NCBI RefSeq assembly: GCF_014773395.1 | Contig: NZ_JACXAF010000017.1 | Location: 1-64,000 of the forward strand | DNA length: 64,000 nt | Direction of reading: 5' to 3' | Origin: Neiella litorisoli | GTDB lineage: Bacteria > Pseudomonadota > Gammaproteobacteria > Enterobacterales > Neiellaceae | Part shown: one piece after another, positions 28,885 to 38,419 of the stretch | Layout: each line of letters opens with the position of its first letter | How positions within the stretch are numbered: position 1 is the stretch's first letter | Notes under the pieces: generated by a model | What the model saw: the letters and a program-made list of their open reading frames with translations, nothing else | Told to the model about the DNA's origin: nothing | Database searches by the model: none | Program-made: the position numbers and the translations under genes

Positions 28885-29099
28885 ATCGGTAGGTAAATAA
28901 AGTTTATTCCGGTGAGCCCTATACACATCAAAATCAGGGTTAAATCATGCTGATTTTATTAATAAATCTATTAGACTGAATTTGTTTAGTAATCGCCCCA
29001 AGTGCAAACCTTGACTAACTGGTCAATTAACAACCAGCACAACCGTTGCGATTCATCGAATAAAGCCATAATTACAATCAAAGTAGCGGAGCAATCTTG

Positions 29100-29603
29100 A
29101 TGAAAACCATCGTTATTTCCATTATTGGCCCCGACCGTTCAGGCATTGTTGATGACGTGTCAAAATGCCTCATTAACCACCAAGGTAATTGGCTCGGTTC
29201 CAGCATGAGTTTAATGGCCGGACAATTTGCTGGCATCGTCGAGGCGAGTTTGCCGGAAGATCAATTAGCGTCGCTCACCGCTGAACTTAACCAGCTGAAT
29301 AATTTAACGATTCATGTCGCCGATGGCGTTTCGGAAGAAACCACGACCACGCCAACACTGGAGTTCGTGGTCACCGCCAACGACCGCCCCGGCATCGTGC
29401 AACAAGTCTCTGCTTGCTTGGCAAAACTGCAAACCAATGTGTTGTTACTTGAAACCGAATGCCAGCCCGCTGCCCACTTCGGCGGCAATTTATTCCAAGC
29501 GCGGATCAGTGTGGCGCTGCCTGCCCAGCTGAGCGCAGACGATGTCTGGGCAGCACTCGAAGCACTGTCTGACGATCTAATGATTGACCAAGACGCAGTG
29601 TAA
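29100..29603 (+). CDS. Two-ACT-domain regulator, GcvR-like
   Basis: Protein of 167 residues made of two ACT domains: about 4-75 (VISIIGPDRSGIVDDVSKCL) and 88-165 (LEFVVTANDRPGIVQQVSACLA). This is the architecture of GcvR, the glycine-sensing partner of GcvA that represses the glycine cleavage operon. ATG at 29100 has GGAG eight bases upstream. No gcv gene lies nearby, so the ligand is not shown by context. It sits alone between pstC and ppk1. Confidence 0.85.
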   Translation: MKTIVISIIGPDRSGIVDDVSKCLINHQGNWLGSSMSLMAGQFAGIVEASLPEDQLASLTAELNQLNNLTIHVADGVSEETTTTPTLEFVVTANDRPGIVQQVSACLAKLQTNVLLLETECQPAAHFGGNLFQARISVALPAQLSADDVWAALEALSDDLMIDQDAV

Positions 29604-29610
29604 ACCTCGC

Positions 29611-29628
29611 GTGACATAAAAGCGTCAT
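29611..29628 (+). promoter_or_regulatory. Pho box upstream of ppk1
   Basis: GTGACAT-AAAA-GCGTCAT keeps the 11-bp half-site spacing of PhoB boxes. A TAGAAT at 29651-29656 lies 22 bp downstream, further than the usual 11, so promoter geometry is less certain than for pstC. Confidence 0.6.
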
Positions 29629-29688
29629 CAAACTGATTGAGCGATGGCCTTAGAATAGGCCGCTATTTTTTTATCTCCAGAGGACAAC

Positions 29689-31764
29689 ATGAGCCACCCA
29701 AAACTGCACGTCGAAAAGGAATTAAGCTGGTTATCATTTAATGAGCGAGTGTTGCAGGAGGCGGCCGACAAAACAGTTCCAATCATTGAGCGAGTGCGCT
29801 TTTTGGGGATCTTCTCCAATAACCTCGATGAGTTTTTCCGTGTACGGGTGGCGAATGTTCGCCGCCGTATCTTGATTGAAGGACCCGGCCCGAAAAGCGA
29901 CAAAACCAAAAAGCTGATGACCGAGATCCAGCAAAAAGTGCTGAAGTTGAATCAGGGTTTTGACGAAGCCTACATGGATATCATCATTGGCCTCGCTCGC
30001 CACAACATCTTTTTGATTAACGAAGAGCAGGTATCTGAGGCGCATGGACGCTGGTTGCGCAAGTACTTTCGCGACAATGTGTTGCCCCATGTAGCGCCAA
30101 TTATCGTCAGTGAGAAAGTCGACCTGACTCGCGTGTTGCAAGACGACTTAACCTACCTCGTAGTCGAGCTGAAATCGGCAGACAACATTCGCTACGCACT
30201 GATTGAAGTTCCTTCGGATCGCGTTTCTCGGTTTGTGAATTTGCCCTATGAGAAAGGCCGCAAGAAAAAGAGCATGATTTTGCTCGACAATATGATCCGC
30301 TATTGCCTTGATGACATCTTCCAAGGTTTTTTCGAATACGAATCAGCTCAGGCATTTTCCATCAAAATGACCCGCGATGCCGATTTCGATTTAAGTGAAG
30401 ATGTCGACCAATCGATCCTCGAGCAAATGTCTGGCGGCTTAAAACAACGCTTAACGGGTAAACCCGTGCGCTTCGTTCACGATCGTGAAATGCCAACGGC
30501 AATGGTTGAGCTCATCAAGTACAAGCTAGGTATCTCGTCCTACGACTCAGTGATCCCTGGCGGCCGATACCATAACTTCCGCGATTTTATTGGCTTCCCT
30601 AACGTTGGCCGAGCTTATTTAGAAAACCCCAAACTGCGGGCATTAGACAGCGCTCACTTCGATCGCCACACCACCGCCTTTGAAGCAATCAGTGAAGGCG
30701 ATATTTTGCTGTATTACCCGTATCACAAGTTTCGTTACTTCACCGAATTCATGCGCCAAGGTGCATTCGACCCGGCGGTAAAAGCAATCAAAATCAGCAT
30801 TTATCGGGTCGCCAAAAACAGCCAGGTCATCAAATCATTGATCGATGCAGCTGAAAATGGTAAACGCGTCACTGTAGTCGTAGAGCTGCGCGCGCGCTTT
30901 GATGAGGAAGCCAACATCGACTGGGCCCGAACCCTCACCGAAGCGGGGATCAAAGTAGAATTCGGCGTTCCGGCATTAAAATGCCATACCAAACTGTGCC
31001 AAATTACCCGCACCGAAGATGGCGAAGATGTCAACTATTGCCACATTGGTACCGGCAACTTCCATGAGAAAACAGCCCGCATTTATACCGATTTCAGCTT
31101 GTTCACCAAACATGTCGAAATCAATGACGAAGTCGCCAACGTCTTTAATTTCATTCAGCACGCTTACAAACGCTATCGTTTCAAGCATTTGATCGTCAGC
31201 CCCAACGACACTCGGCGCCGCCTTTATCGCCTGATCGATCAAGAAATTGATTACGCCCAACAGGGCAAAAAAGCAGAAATATTTATTAAAGTGAATAACT
31301 TGGTTGATGTTGGCATCGTCAATCGGCTTTACTCCGCAAGCAACGCCGGGGTGAAGATCCGGATCATTGTCCGTGGCATGTGCAGCTTAGTACCTGGCCT
31401 TGCTGGCTACAGTGAAAATATTCAAGCCATCAGTATTGTCGACCGTTTTCTTGAGCACCCGCGGGTCTTTAGTTTCCGCGCAAACGGCGAATACGAGACC
31501 TTTATTTCGTCGGCTGATTGGATGACGCGCAATATCGAGAATCGGGTCGAAGTCGGCGTTCCTGTCTACGACACTAAAATGAAAAAAGTGATTCTCGACA
31601 TTCTCGAACTGCAATGGAGCGATCGAACCAAAGCACGAGTTATCGACATTGAGCAAACAAACCCTTATAAACCTAGAGGTAACAAAAAGAAAATTCGCTC
31701 ACAGATTGCCACTCACGATTACTTAAAAGCATATGAAGAGAAGTCAAAAGGACGTGGAAAGTAA
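29689..31764 (+). CDS. ppk: Polyphosphate kinase PPK1
   Basis: Builds long-chain polyphosphate from ATP at the membrane through a phosphohistidine. The 691 residues show the four PPK1 domains: N-terminal helical (KELSWLSFNERVLQEA), head, and the two C-terminal phospholipase D-like domains. Active-site histidines lie in KCHTKLCQI and NYCHIGTGNFHEKTARIYTD. It overlaps the following ppx gene and a Pho box lies upstream, so synthesis and degradation of polyphosphate are probably co-expressed under phosphate starvation. Confidence 0.98.
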   Translation: MSHPKLHVEKELSWLSFNERVLQEAADKTVPIIERVRFLGIFSNNLDEFFRVRVANVRRRILIEGPGPKSDKTKKLMTEIQQKVLKLNQGFDEAYMDIIIGLARHNIFLINEEQVSEAHGRWLRKYFRDNVLPHVAPIIVSEKVDLTRVLQDDLTYLVVELKSADNIRYALIEVPSDRVSRFVNLPYEKGRKKKSMILLDNMIRYCLDDIFQGFFEYESAQAFSIKMTRDADFDLSEDVDQSILEQMSGGLKQRLTGKPVRFVHDREMPTAMVELIKYKLGISSYDSVIPGGRYHNFRDFIGFPNVGRAYLENPKLRALDSAHFDRHTTAFEAISEGDILLYYPYHKFRYFTEFMRQGAFDPAVKAIKISIYRVAKNSQVIKSLIDAAENGKRVTVVVELRARFDEEANIDWARTLTEAGIKVEFGVPALKCHTKLCQITRTEDGEDVNYCHIGTGNFHEKTARIYTDFSLFTKHVEINDEVANVFNFIQHAYKRYRFKHLIVSPNDTRRRLYRLIDQEIDYAQQGKKAEIFIKVNNLVDVGIVNRLYSASNAGVKIRIIVRGMCSLVPGLAGYSENIQAISIVDRFLEHPRVFSFRANGEYETFISSADWMTRNIENRVEVGVPVYDTKMKKVILDILELQWSDRTKARVIDIEQTNPYKPRGNKKKIRSQIATHDYLKAYEEKSKGRGK

Positions 31765-33247
31765 CTCGATAGATACCGCAAACGCAGACAATGTGCTGGT
31801 TGCACTCGATCTCGGCTCCAATAGCTTTCATATGGTGATTGCCCGAATTGTCGAGGGCAACTTGCAGATCCTTAGCCGTCACAAAGAAAAAGTCCGGCTC
31901 GCCGCCGGGCTGGATGACAACAAAAAACTCGATCAAGCAGCCTTTCAGCGTGGCCTTGAATCTCTCAGTCGCTTTAATGAGCGATTGCAGCCTTTCGACA
32001 CCGCCAATGTTCGCATTGTCGCCACACATACCTTACGTAAAGCTAAGAATGCCCGAGATTTCCTTGCCCAAGCCGAGGCGATCTTATCTCATCCGGTCGA
32101 AGTAATTTCTGGCCATGAAGAGGCCCGATTGATTTACAAAGCCGTCAGCAATGCCGAAATGACCGATGCTAAAACCTTAGTCATCGACATCGGCGGCGGC
32201 AGCACTGAATTGGCTTTAGGGCAAAATCATCAAGTCTTGCGCCTAACCAGCCGCACCATGGGATGTGTCAGTTTTACCAAGCAATTTTTCGCCAACGGCA
32301 TTACCAAGCAAGCGTTCAAAAAAGCAACGCTAGCAGCACAGCAGCGATTAGAGCCGGTGATCGATAGCTTTAGCCGAGTTGGCTGGGGGCAGGTACTGGC
32401 GACATCCGGTACCGCTTCTGCCCTCGCCGCCTGCGCTCAGGAAATGGGCCACAGCGCCATTACCAGCGACAGCCTGAAAGATCTGCAAAAACTGCTGATT
32501 GAGAAACAAACCAACATCGACATCAAAGGCATCTCAGAAGAGCGTTTGCAGGTCTTGGCCGGTGGTCTGGCGGTAATGGCCGCCATTGTCGGCGCATTCG
32601 ATATCGCTGAAATTCGCTATTCAGCTGCCGCCCTGCGCGAAGGGGTGTTATATGAAATGCACGGCGGCATGGAGCACAGTGATGTCAGGCGTCGCACCCG
32701 CGAGAGCTTGATGGCAAGGTACAATGTTGACGCCACCCAGGCCCAGCGAGTCGCGGAAGTCGCCATTTGGCTGTGGCGGCAACTGCAACAACCGTGGGCG
32801 CTTCCAGCTTCATCACTCAGTTTAATTCGCCACGCGGCTTACCTTCATGAAGTCGGCTTGGACATCAATTCATCAGCAATTCAACGCCACTCAGCCTATA
32901 TCATTGAGAATAGCGACTTGCCCGGCTTTAATCGCGATGAGCAGTTGGTGTTGGCCAATTTAGTACGGTTCCACCGTAAAAAACTGCAACTGAACCAACT
33001 ACTACCGATCGAAGAGCTATTTAAGGACAAAACCTTAATTCGCTTAATACGCATCTTGCGCATCGCGGTGTTGTTGAATTTGGGTCGCAAAGGGTACGAA
33101 CAACCGCAGGCGGTAGCCGTTGATGGCAAAACCATGTCGCTGCAATTTGCCGCAGAGACCCTCGACAACCAGCAACTACTGCATGCCGATCTAGAGCGCG
33201 AAGCGCAATTACTCGAATTAGCTGGATTTAGCTTATCGTTTCAGTAA
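31733..33247 (+). CDS. ppx: Exopolyphosphatase / guanosine pentaphosphate phosphohydrolase
   Basis: Releases phosphate from polyphosphate ends and can hydrolyse pppGpp. The 504-residue protein has the ASKHA fold: phosphate loop DLGSNSFHMVIARI at about 24-37, VIDIGGGSTELALG at about 145-158, plus a C-terminal HD-like helical domain. The ATG used overlaps the end of ppk by 32 bp, with only a weak ribosome site, suggesting translational coupling. A shorter start is not obvious because the first motif is so close to the N-terminus. Confidence 0.96.
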   Translation: MKRSQKDVESNSIDTANADNVLVALDLGSNSFHMVIARIVEGNLQILSRHKEKVRLAAGLDDNKKLDQAAFQRGLESLSRFNERLQPFDTANVRIVATHTLRKAKNARDFLAQAEAILSHPVEVISGHEEARLIYKAVSNAEMTDAKTLVIDIGGGSTELALGQNHQVLRLTSRTMGCVSFTKQFFANGITKQAFKKATLAAQQRLEPVIDSFSRVGWGQVLATSGTASALAACAQEMGHSAITSDSLKDLQKLLIEKQTNIDIKGISEERLQVLAGGLAVMAAIVGAFDIAEIRYSAAALREGVLYEMHGGMEHSDVRRRTRESLMARYNVDATQAQRVAEVAIWLWRQLQQPWALPASSLSLIRHAAYLHEVGLDINSSAIQRHSAYIIENSDLPGFNRDEQLVLANLVRFHRKKLQLNQLLPIEELFKDKTLIRLIRILRIAVLLNLGRKGYEQPQAVAVDGKTMSLQFAAETLDNQQLLHADLEREAQLLELAGFSLSFQ

Positions 33248-33345
33248 ACAACTCCGTGCTTATGTGAGGAACACCTATCGCTGAAGCTGGCGTCATCAGC
33301 TTCAGCAATCCTCCTATCCTGTATCGCCAAGCCACAACACCTTAG

Positions 33346-33663
33346 TCATGCGGCATGAGTGTGCTGCGTGCTCAAATGTTGATGAAAGGTCCGTCTTGCT
33401 GCGCGCAAGCCAGCAGCTAAACCTAGTTTTCCCAAGTTAAAATAGGTTGCTTCAAGTTGATTCAAGGCGCCATCAATACGTGCTTCACCGGTCGACTCTA
33501 GCGCTGTGAATATGCGCGTGATCTGACAACACTGATGGGCCAATTCAAGGTTTGGTAATGCTTGCTGTGGAGAGACAAACTGCTGCCGATTACGGCGCAA
33601 TACGGCAAAGATCTCGGCAAGTCGAGTCAAGTGGGTGACAAGTTCTTGTGGTGGAGTGGTCAT
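33346..33663 (-). CDS. Hypothetical protein, 105 aa
   Basis: Unrecognised helical protein, convergent with ppx and preceded by AAAGGA about 10 bases before the ATG. The sequence has no signal peptide or membrane span; it is rich in Leu, Ala and Arg, with a Cys-Cys pair in HQCCQI and a His-rich tail ending THAA. Predicted all-alpha, possibly a helical bundle. Context (between ppx and pstS) does not show its role. Codon use looks like neighbouring genes, so it is probably real. Confidence 0.55.
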   Translation of the reverse strand: MTTPPQELVTHLTRLAEIFAVLRRNRQQFVSPQQALPNLELAHQCCQITRIFTALESTGEARIDGALNQLEATYFNLGKLGLAAGLRAARRTFHQHLSTQHTHAA

Positions 33664-33696
33664 TAGATGCGTCCTTTTATTTTTTTATATGACTAT

Positions 33697-33744
33697 AGCC
33701 TGTTGATCTTTGCTGTGTGTTTTTGCAGCAAAGATCAACAGGCT
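33697..33744. repeat. Perfect 19-bp inverted repeat, copy 1 of a dispersed element
   Basis: AGCCTGTTGATCTTTGCTG and its exact reverse complement are separated by 10 bases. The sequence TTTTTGCAGCAAAGATCAAC-AGGCT recurs in diverged form at 37169-37205. No T-run follows, so this is a REP-like palindrome rather than a normal terminator. Confidence 0.8.
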
Positions 33745-33886
33745 CTACATTCACCATAGAAAAGGGGCTTTTGTTACACCAGTCGACCTAATTGATCGAA
33801 ATCAAACCAGCTTAAATTGGTCATACAGGTACGTCCTGTGCTGATCTGACTTGTGATCTGTGCTGGTAGCGTCTACCAGCAACGAA

Positions 33887-33908
33887 AAAACCGGCCGAAG
33901 CCGGTTTT
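33887..33908 (-). terminator. Terminator of pstS
   Basis: AAAACCGGC and GCCGGTTTT pair around CGAA; on the minus strand TTTTTTCG follows. A second hairpin (TGCTGGTAG/CTACCAGCA, 33861-33881) lies just downstream. Confidence 0.9.
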
Positions 33909-33938
33909 CAAATTAATCTTGTTGACCTCAATTGAGGG

Positions 33939-34907
33939 TTACAGCAGACCCAATTTTTTCAGGTCAGCGTTAGCAACTTTTGCTGGTACAGGGATGTAGC
34001 CGTCTTTTTCTACAACCGTTTGACCTTGCTTAGACAACATGTAGCGCACGAATTCAGCTTCTAGCGGAGCCAGTGGGCGATTCGGATGCTTGTTGACGTA
34101 AACGTACAAGTAACGCGACAGTGGGTACTCACCAGTTAGGGCTTTTTCCATGGTTGCTGGCACGAAAGGACCACCTTTCTTCGACAGCGGTACCGCTTTA
34201 ACACCAGAGGTCAGGTAACCGATACCTGAGTAACCAATAGCGTTCAATGACGCAGACACTGACTGCACAACCGATGCAGAACCAGGCTGCTCATTCACAG
34301 AAGATTTGAAGTCACCTTTACACAGGCCTTTCTTCTTGAAGTAACCGTAAGTACCAGATACCGAGTTACGACCGTAAAGCTGGAAGTCACGAGTGCTCCA
34401 GTCACCGGTCAAGCCCAAATCACCCCAGTTGTTTACTGCAGCGCCACCACACTTACCAGTGCTTGAGAAAATAGCATCAACCTGCTTGATAGTTAAACCT
34501 TCAATTGGGTTGTCTTTATTGATGAATACCGCCAAGGCATCGATTGCAACGCGAACTGGAGTTGGCTTGTAACCATACTTCTTGTCGAATGCTTCGATTT
34601 CACCAGCTTTCATTTTGCGGCTCATTGGGCCGAAGTTAGAGGTGCCTTTTTCCAGCGCTGGTGGCGCAGTAGAAGAACCTGCTGCGGTCACTTCAACAGT
34701 AACGCTTGGGTAGAAATCATCGCGGAATTCCTGAGTCCACAGAGACATCATGTTTGCCAATGTGTCAGAACCAGTTGATGAGATCTTGCCAGAAATACCG
34801 CTGACTTGTTTGTAGTCAGGCAGGTCTTTATCCAAAGCAACAACGTTGGCAGAGAATACTGCAGCTGCAGTCAGGCCGATCGTTGCAGCAACTTGTTTGA
34901 GTTTCAT
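33939..34907 (-). CDS. pstS: Periplasmic phosphate-binding protein PstS
   Basis: Captures phosphate for the PstCAB importer. Start at [20 protein letters not shown] gives a typical signal peptide (cleavage near VVA-LD) and has GGAG eight bases upstream; the frame runs 21 codons further upstream into the promoter region. Mature motifs: [36 protein letters not shown], and [11 protein letters not shown] around the phosphate site. It is detached from pstCAB by about 5 kb, with its own Pho box and terminator; phoR-phoB lie directly upstream. Confidence 0.97.
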   Translation of the reverse strand: MKLKQVAATIGLTAAAVFSANVVALDKDLPDYKQVSGISGKISSTGSDTLANMMSLWTQEFRDDFYPSVTVEVTAAGSSTAPPALEKGTSNFGPMSRKMKAGEIEAFDKKYGYKPTPVRVAIDALAVFINKDNPIEGLTIKQVDAIFSSTGKCGGAAVNNWGDLGLTGDWSTRDFQLYGRNSVSGTYGYFKKKGLCKGDFKSSVNEQPGSASVVQSVSASLNAIGYSGIGYLTSGVKAVPLSKKGGPFVPATMEKALTGEYPLSRYLYVYVNKHPNRPLAPLEAEFVRYMLSKQGQTVVEKDGYIPVPAKVANADLKKLGLL

Positions 34908-34990
34908 AGGGACTCCGTCTGGAAATAATCCATTGCAATAAAAAACGCGCTCAGTATTGCGCTCTGCCATGACAGTTAGATTAACCTTTT

Positions 34991-35008
34991 ATGACATTTT
35001 TATTTCAG
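34991..35008 (-). promoter_or_regulatory. Pho box upstream of pstS
   Basis: Minus strand CTGAAAT-AAAA-ATGTCAT has the 11-bp half-site period of PhoB boxes, 84 bp before the pstS ATG. A further half-like site (CTGTCAT) lies at 34969-34975. Confidence 0.75.
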
Positions 35009-35029
35009 TGAAAAATTCAGTCTAAGTGA

Positions 35030-36331
35030 TTATTTTTTAAAGATTAGTGTTTGTGGAATAACAAAACTAAAGGTTGAGCCAACGGTTAATTCGGACTCAA
35101 TATTTAAGCTGGACTGATGATGACTTAGGGCATGCTTCACAATCGCCAAGCCCAACCCAGAGCCACCGGTTTTGCGGGAGCGAGCGCGATCAACTCGGTA
35201 AAAGCGTTCGGTTAAACGCGCCAAATGCTCCGCACCAATACCGTCGCCATCATCGGTTACCGCAAACTCGGCACCAATCGCGCAACTTTGCCAGTGCACT
35301 TCAATATTGCCACCATCAGGGGTGTAATGAACGGCATTAAAAATGAGATTCGAAAAAGCGCTGCGCATTTGCATCAAATCGCCTTTCATCATCAAACCGG
35401 GCTCAATAAAGAGCTGAATATTAAGCTGACGCTCATCGGCTAGGGCTTTGGCCTCTTCAGCAATCGTCGTCAGTAGCCCTGGCACATCAATATCATGACT
35501 GGTATCGGGCCGCTCATTGGCTTCAATTTTTGATAAGGTCAGCAACTGCGACACCAGCGAATCCATCCGGTGGGTTTGTTCGAGCATCATCGCCTGCGCT
35601 TTTTGCCACATTTCAGGTGGCATCGATTGCGGATCTTGCAGCATCTCAATATAGCCTTGAACCACCGTCAGCGGCGTCCTTAACTCATGGCTAACATTAG
35701 CCACAAAGTCGCGCCGCATTTGTTCCAGGCGCAACCATTGAGTGACATCACGAACCACCAGCAGCACCTGCTTTTTGTCATAGGGCATGCGGCGAAATTC
35801 AATCATTCGCATCGGTTCAGCTGGCGATGGAAACACCATCAGATCGGGGCCATCAGTGGCGTTGATATATTCGATGAACTCTGGATTTCGGATGAGATTG
35901 TCAATACGTTGACCGGCATCGTCGGGCCAGCGCAAGCCAAGCAGTCGTTGCGCTAATTGATTCGACCAGACAATCGAGCGATCTTGGGCGATCACCACGG
36001 CTCCATCGGGCAGCGCTTCAGCGCCGCGGCGGAATCGTTTCAGTAAACGAGCAAGATCTTTACGGCGGCGGCGATTGCGTTGTTGCAGTCGATAAAGGCC
36101 ATCATAGATCACACCCCATGAGCCTGAGCCAGCCGGCGGCGCAAAGCGCTTATCGCGCCACAAGTACACGGACAACTGCTTCATATGACGATAATGCCAA
36201 AGTAGCAGAGCCAAGGCACAGAGGCCGGCAAAGAGTATTGGCGCACCAAACAGCTGGCCGAACAATCCAGCCACCGCCAACATCAGAATGACGGTGGTCA
36301 GGGTGCCCCAGCCAATTGAGCGTTCTCTCAT
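35030..36331 (-). CDS. phoR: Phosphate regulon sensor kinase PhoR
   Basis: Membrane histidine kinase that phosphorylates PhoB when phosphate is low and is restrained through PstSCAB-PhoU. The 433 residues comprise two N-terminal membrane helices (about 9-46) joined by a very short periplasmic turn, a charged linker, a PAS domain (about 95-200), the phospho-acceptor His in NVSHELRTPLTVVQGY, and an ATPase domain with VTDDGDGIG and GGSGLGLAIVKHAL. It follows phoB by 16 bp. Confidence 0.97.
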   Translation of the reverse strand: MRERSIGWGTLTTVILMLAVAGLFGQLFGAPILFAGLCALALLLWHYRHMKQLSVYLWRDKRFAPPAGSGSWGVIYDGLYRLQQRNRRRRKDLARLLKRFRRGAEALPDGAVVIAQDRSIVWSNQLAQRLLGLRWPDDAGQRIDNLIRNPEFIEYINATDGPDLMVFPSPAEPMRMIEFRRMPYDKKQVLLVVRDVTQWLRLEQMRRDFVANVSHELRTPLTVVQGYIEMLQDPQSMPPEMWQKAQAMMLEQTHRMDSLVSQLLTLSKIEANERPDTSHDIDVPGLLTTIAEEAKALADERQLNIQLFIEPGLMMKGDLMQMRSAFSNLIFNAVHYTPDGGNIEVHWQSCAIGAEFAVTDDGDGIGAEHLARLTERFYRVDRARSRKTGGSGLGLAIVKHALSHHQSSLNIESELTVGSTFSFVIPQTLIFKK

Positions 36332-36347
36332 TTGCTATCCAAGGTAA

Positions 36348-37037
36348 TTAGATGCGAGCTGAAAAGCGGTAGCCTGCGCCACGCACAGTTTGAATCATTT
36401 TATCGTGGCCGTTTGTTTCAATCGCTTTGCGTAAGCGACGAATATGAACGTCAACGGTCCGATCTTCAACATAAATATTGGTTCCCCACACCTGGTCGAG
36501 CAATTGTTCGCGGCTGTAAACACGCTCAGGGTGAGTCATGAAGAAGTGTAATAACTTAAATTCAGTGGGGCCCATTTCCAAAGCATCGTCACCACAAGTC
36601 ACACGGTGACTCACCGGATCAAGGCGCAATCCTTGGATTTCGACTTGTTCATCCAAGCCAGTAGGGTTGACGCGACGGATCACGGCTTTGATCCGTGCCA
36701 TCAGTTCCCGTGGCGAAAACGGCTTGGTGACATAATCGTCAGCTCCGACTTCTAAGCCGCGGATTTTATCTTCTTCTTCACCACGCGCGGTTAGCATGAT
36801 GATTGGGATCTGACGAGTAAACTCATCTTTTTTCAGTTTTTTCGCCAATTGAATACCACTGCCACCGGGCAGCATCCAATCCAACAAAACTAAATCAGGA
36901 TACGGCTCAGTTAACTGTTGAAGCGCTTCATCAAAATCTTCAGCTTCAACTGCCTGATAGCCATGCTGATCAAGAACAAATGTCAGCATCTCCCTGATAG
37001 GTGCTTCATCTTCAACTACTAGCACTCGTCTAGCCAT
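36348..37037 (-). CDS. phoB: Phosphate regulon response regulator PhoB
   Basis: OmpR-class regulator that binds Pho boxes after phosphorylation. In 229 residues: receiver domain with acidic pocket VVEDE, phospho-acceptor Asp53 (LLDWMLPGG), Lys in [11 protein letters not shown], then a winged-helix domain with [26 protein letters not shown] and [16 protein letters not shown] Pho box upstream indicates autoregulation. Operon phoB-phoR. Confidence 0.98.
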   Translation of the reverse strand: MARRVLVVEDEAPIREMLTFVLDQHGYQAVEAEDFDEALQQLTEPYPDLVLLDWMLPGGSGIQLAKKLKKDEFTRQIPIIMLTARGEEEDKIRGLEVGADDYVTKPFSPRELMARIKAVIRRVNPTGLDEQVEIQGLRLDPVSHRVTCGDDALEMGPTEFKLLHFFMTHPERVYSREQLLDQVWGTNIYVEDRTVDVHIRRLRKAIETNGHDKMIQTVRGAGYRFSARI

Positions 37038-37119
37038 AATACGTCACTCAGCCTCAGCAATTGAGCGCAGTCTAAATTGACTGCAGTCTATAATTCAACG
37101 CGTATTATTCGGTTGAACA

Positions 37120-37137
37120 ATGTCACTTTTATGACAA
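37120..37137 (-). promoter_or_regulatory. Pho box upstream of phoB
   Basis: Minus strand TTGTCAT-AAAA-GTGACAT: two half sites 11 bp apart, 83 bp before phoB. A third half-like site CTGTAAC lies directly upstream. Confidence 0.75.
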
Positions 37138-37168
37138 TTGTTACAGATTTTCTTAATCACCAATAAAT

Positions 37169-37205
37169 TGCTGCAAAAACACGCAGCAAAGCTCAACAGG
37201 CTCTA
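37169..37205. repeat. Diverged copy 2 of the dispersed palindromic element
   Basis: TTGCTGCAAAAACAC-GCAGCAAAGCTCAAC-AGGCTCTAG. It matches the reverse complement of the 33697-33744 element through loop and one arm, but the outer left arm is lost, leaving a 6- to 7-bp TTGCTG/CAGCAA stem. Confidence 0.65.
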
Positions 37206-37230
37206 GAGCAATTGAACCAATGATTTCAAA

Positions 37231-37270
37231 AAATAAAGCCTTGCGAGGTGAACTCAGCAAGGCTTTATTT
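37231..37270. terminator. Terminator after the first porin
   Basis: AAATAAAGCCTTGC and GCAAGGCTTTATTT form a perfect 14-bp stem with a 12-base loop; T-runs on both strands. It ends the minus-strand porin transcript. Confidence 0.9.
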
Positions 37271-37304
37271 CGTGGCAATGCCACGCGAGGTAGCAAGCGT
37301 GAAA

Positions 37305-38270
37305 TTAGAACAAGTGGATGATACCTACACCGACATACTCATCATCATGCTCTTTGTCATCCAAATCGAATGAGGTGCCAAACGCATATAAGGTGGTGCT
37401 TTTTGCCAGTTTGTAATCAACACCAAGGTTGATGGCTTCACCGGCAGAAGACTTGCTGTTTAACGCCATGTCGCTGTCTTGATACTGCGCTTTGAACAAC
37501 CAATCATTGTACTTGTAACCTGCGTTAACCAAGTAGCCGTCACCGTCTTTGTCGACTTTATCGTCACGGTCAGATTCTGAATCTTGGAACATGGCACCCA
37601 ATTGAATGTTGTTCCACTGGCCATAAGCCGTTACACGATAGCTGGTGATACCGAATACTTCGCTGTTGTATGATGCAGAAGCGTACCAGTTGCCGTTTTT
37701 CCAGCCGGCGTCACCATAGCTTACCGCCAAAGAGAAGGCATCAGAACTAGCGCCGTTATCGGAAGCATCAGACTGTTTGGAATTGCCTTCCAGTACATAA
37801 GTAGCGGCAAAGCGCGCTTTACCAAACTTAGGAGAGGTGTAGTGAACACTTTCTTCAACACGGTCTTCACTGGCAAACAAACCAGCGATATCACCGTTGA
37901 TGTCACCAAAGCGGTCGACTTTACCTTGGGATGTTTTAAAGGCGCTGTCTTTGCGGCCTAACAGCAATTCACCCATTTTTTTGCTGCGTAATCCAACATA
38001 CTGGTTACGAGCTTTAATGTTGTCTGCGTCTTCATCAATATTTACTTTGAATTCAAGCAAATAAACAGCAGACAAGTCGTCATTAATGGGCGCGGCACCT
38101 TTTAGACCGAAACGTGAGTGATGACTTTTAACTTCTGTCGTCGAGTCTCCCGCTTCATCCGTGTTTTGTACCGTGACGTTAATTTTTCCATATACCGTTG
38201 GGGCAAGATCTGCCGGCGCAGCCATCGCAAGAGGGCTGACAAGCATCAGAGCGCTGCAAAGTTTTTTCAT
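37305..38270 (-). CDS. Outer-membrane porin (general porin family)
   Basis: Trimeric beta-barrel porin of 321 residues with a signal peptide ending near LAMA-APADL, then VYGKINVTVQNTDE, which is the usual first strand of gammaproteobacterial porins, a LEFKVNID strand, and a C-terminal Phe (VGVGIIHLF) required for outer-membrane assembly. Acidic (Asp-rich) loops. It is a paralogue of the next gene (shared RFGLKG, ARNQYVGLRSK, GKVDRFGDINGDI patterns). Substrate unknown; its place beside phoB and a Pho-boxed sister suggests phosphate-related uptake. Confidence 0.93.
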   Translation of the reverse strand: MKKLCSALMLVSPLAMAAPADLAPTVYGKINVTVQNTDEAGDSTTEVKSHHSRFGLKGAAPINDDLSAVYLLEFKVNIDEDADNIKARNQYVGLRSKKMGELLLGRKDSAFKTSQGKVDRFGDINGDIAGLFASEDRVEESVHYTSPKFGKARFAATYVLEGNSKQSDASDNGASSDAFSLAVSYGDAGWKNGNWYASASYNSEVFGITSYRVTAYGQWNNIQLGAMFQDSESDRDDKVDKDGDGYLVNAGYKYNDWLFKAQYQDSDMALNSKSSAGEAINLGVDYKLAKSTTLYAFGTSFDLDDKEHDDEYVGVGIIHLF

Positions 38271-38351
38271 AATTATGTTTCGCTTTTGTTAAAAGTAGCG
38301 ACAGTTTAGCTACTAAAACCATACTGCCATTGATGAGTATCAAGCGAAAAC

Positions 38352-38376
38352 AAAAAAGCGGAGCCGTGGCTCCGCT
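38352..38376 (-). terminator. Terminator after the second porin
   Basis: AGCGGAGCC and GGCTCCGCT pair around GT; six T follow on the minus strand. It separates the two porin genes into independent transcripts. Confidence 0.9.
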
Positions 38377-38419
38377 AGTAGGGTGGTCGTATCAGCAACC
38401 CAAATACACAGTGTTGAAT

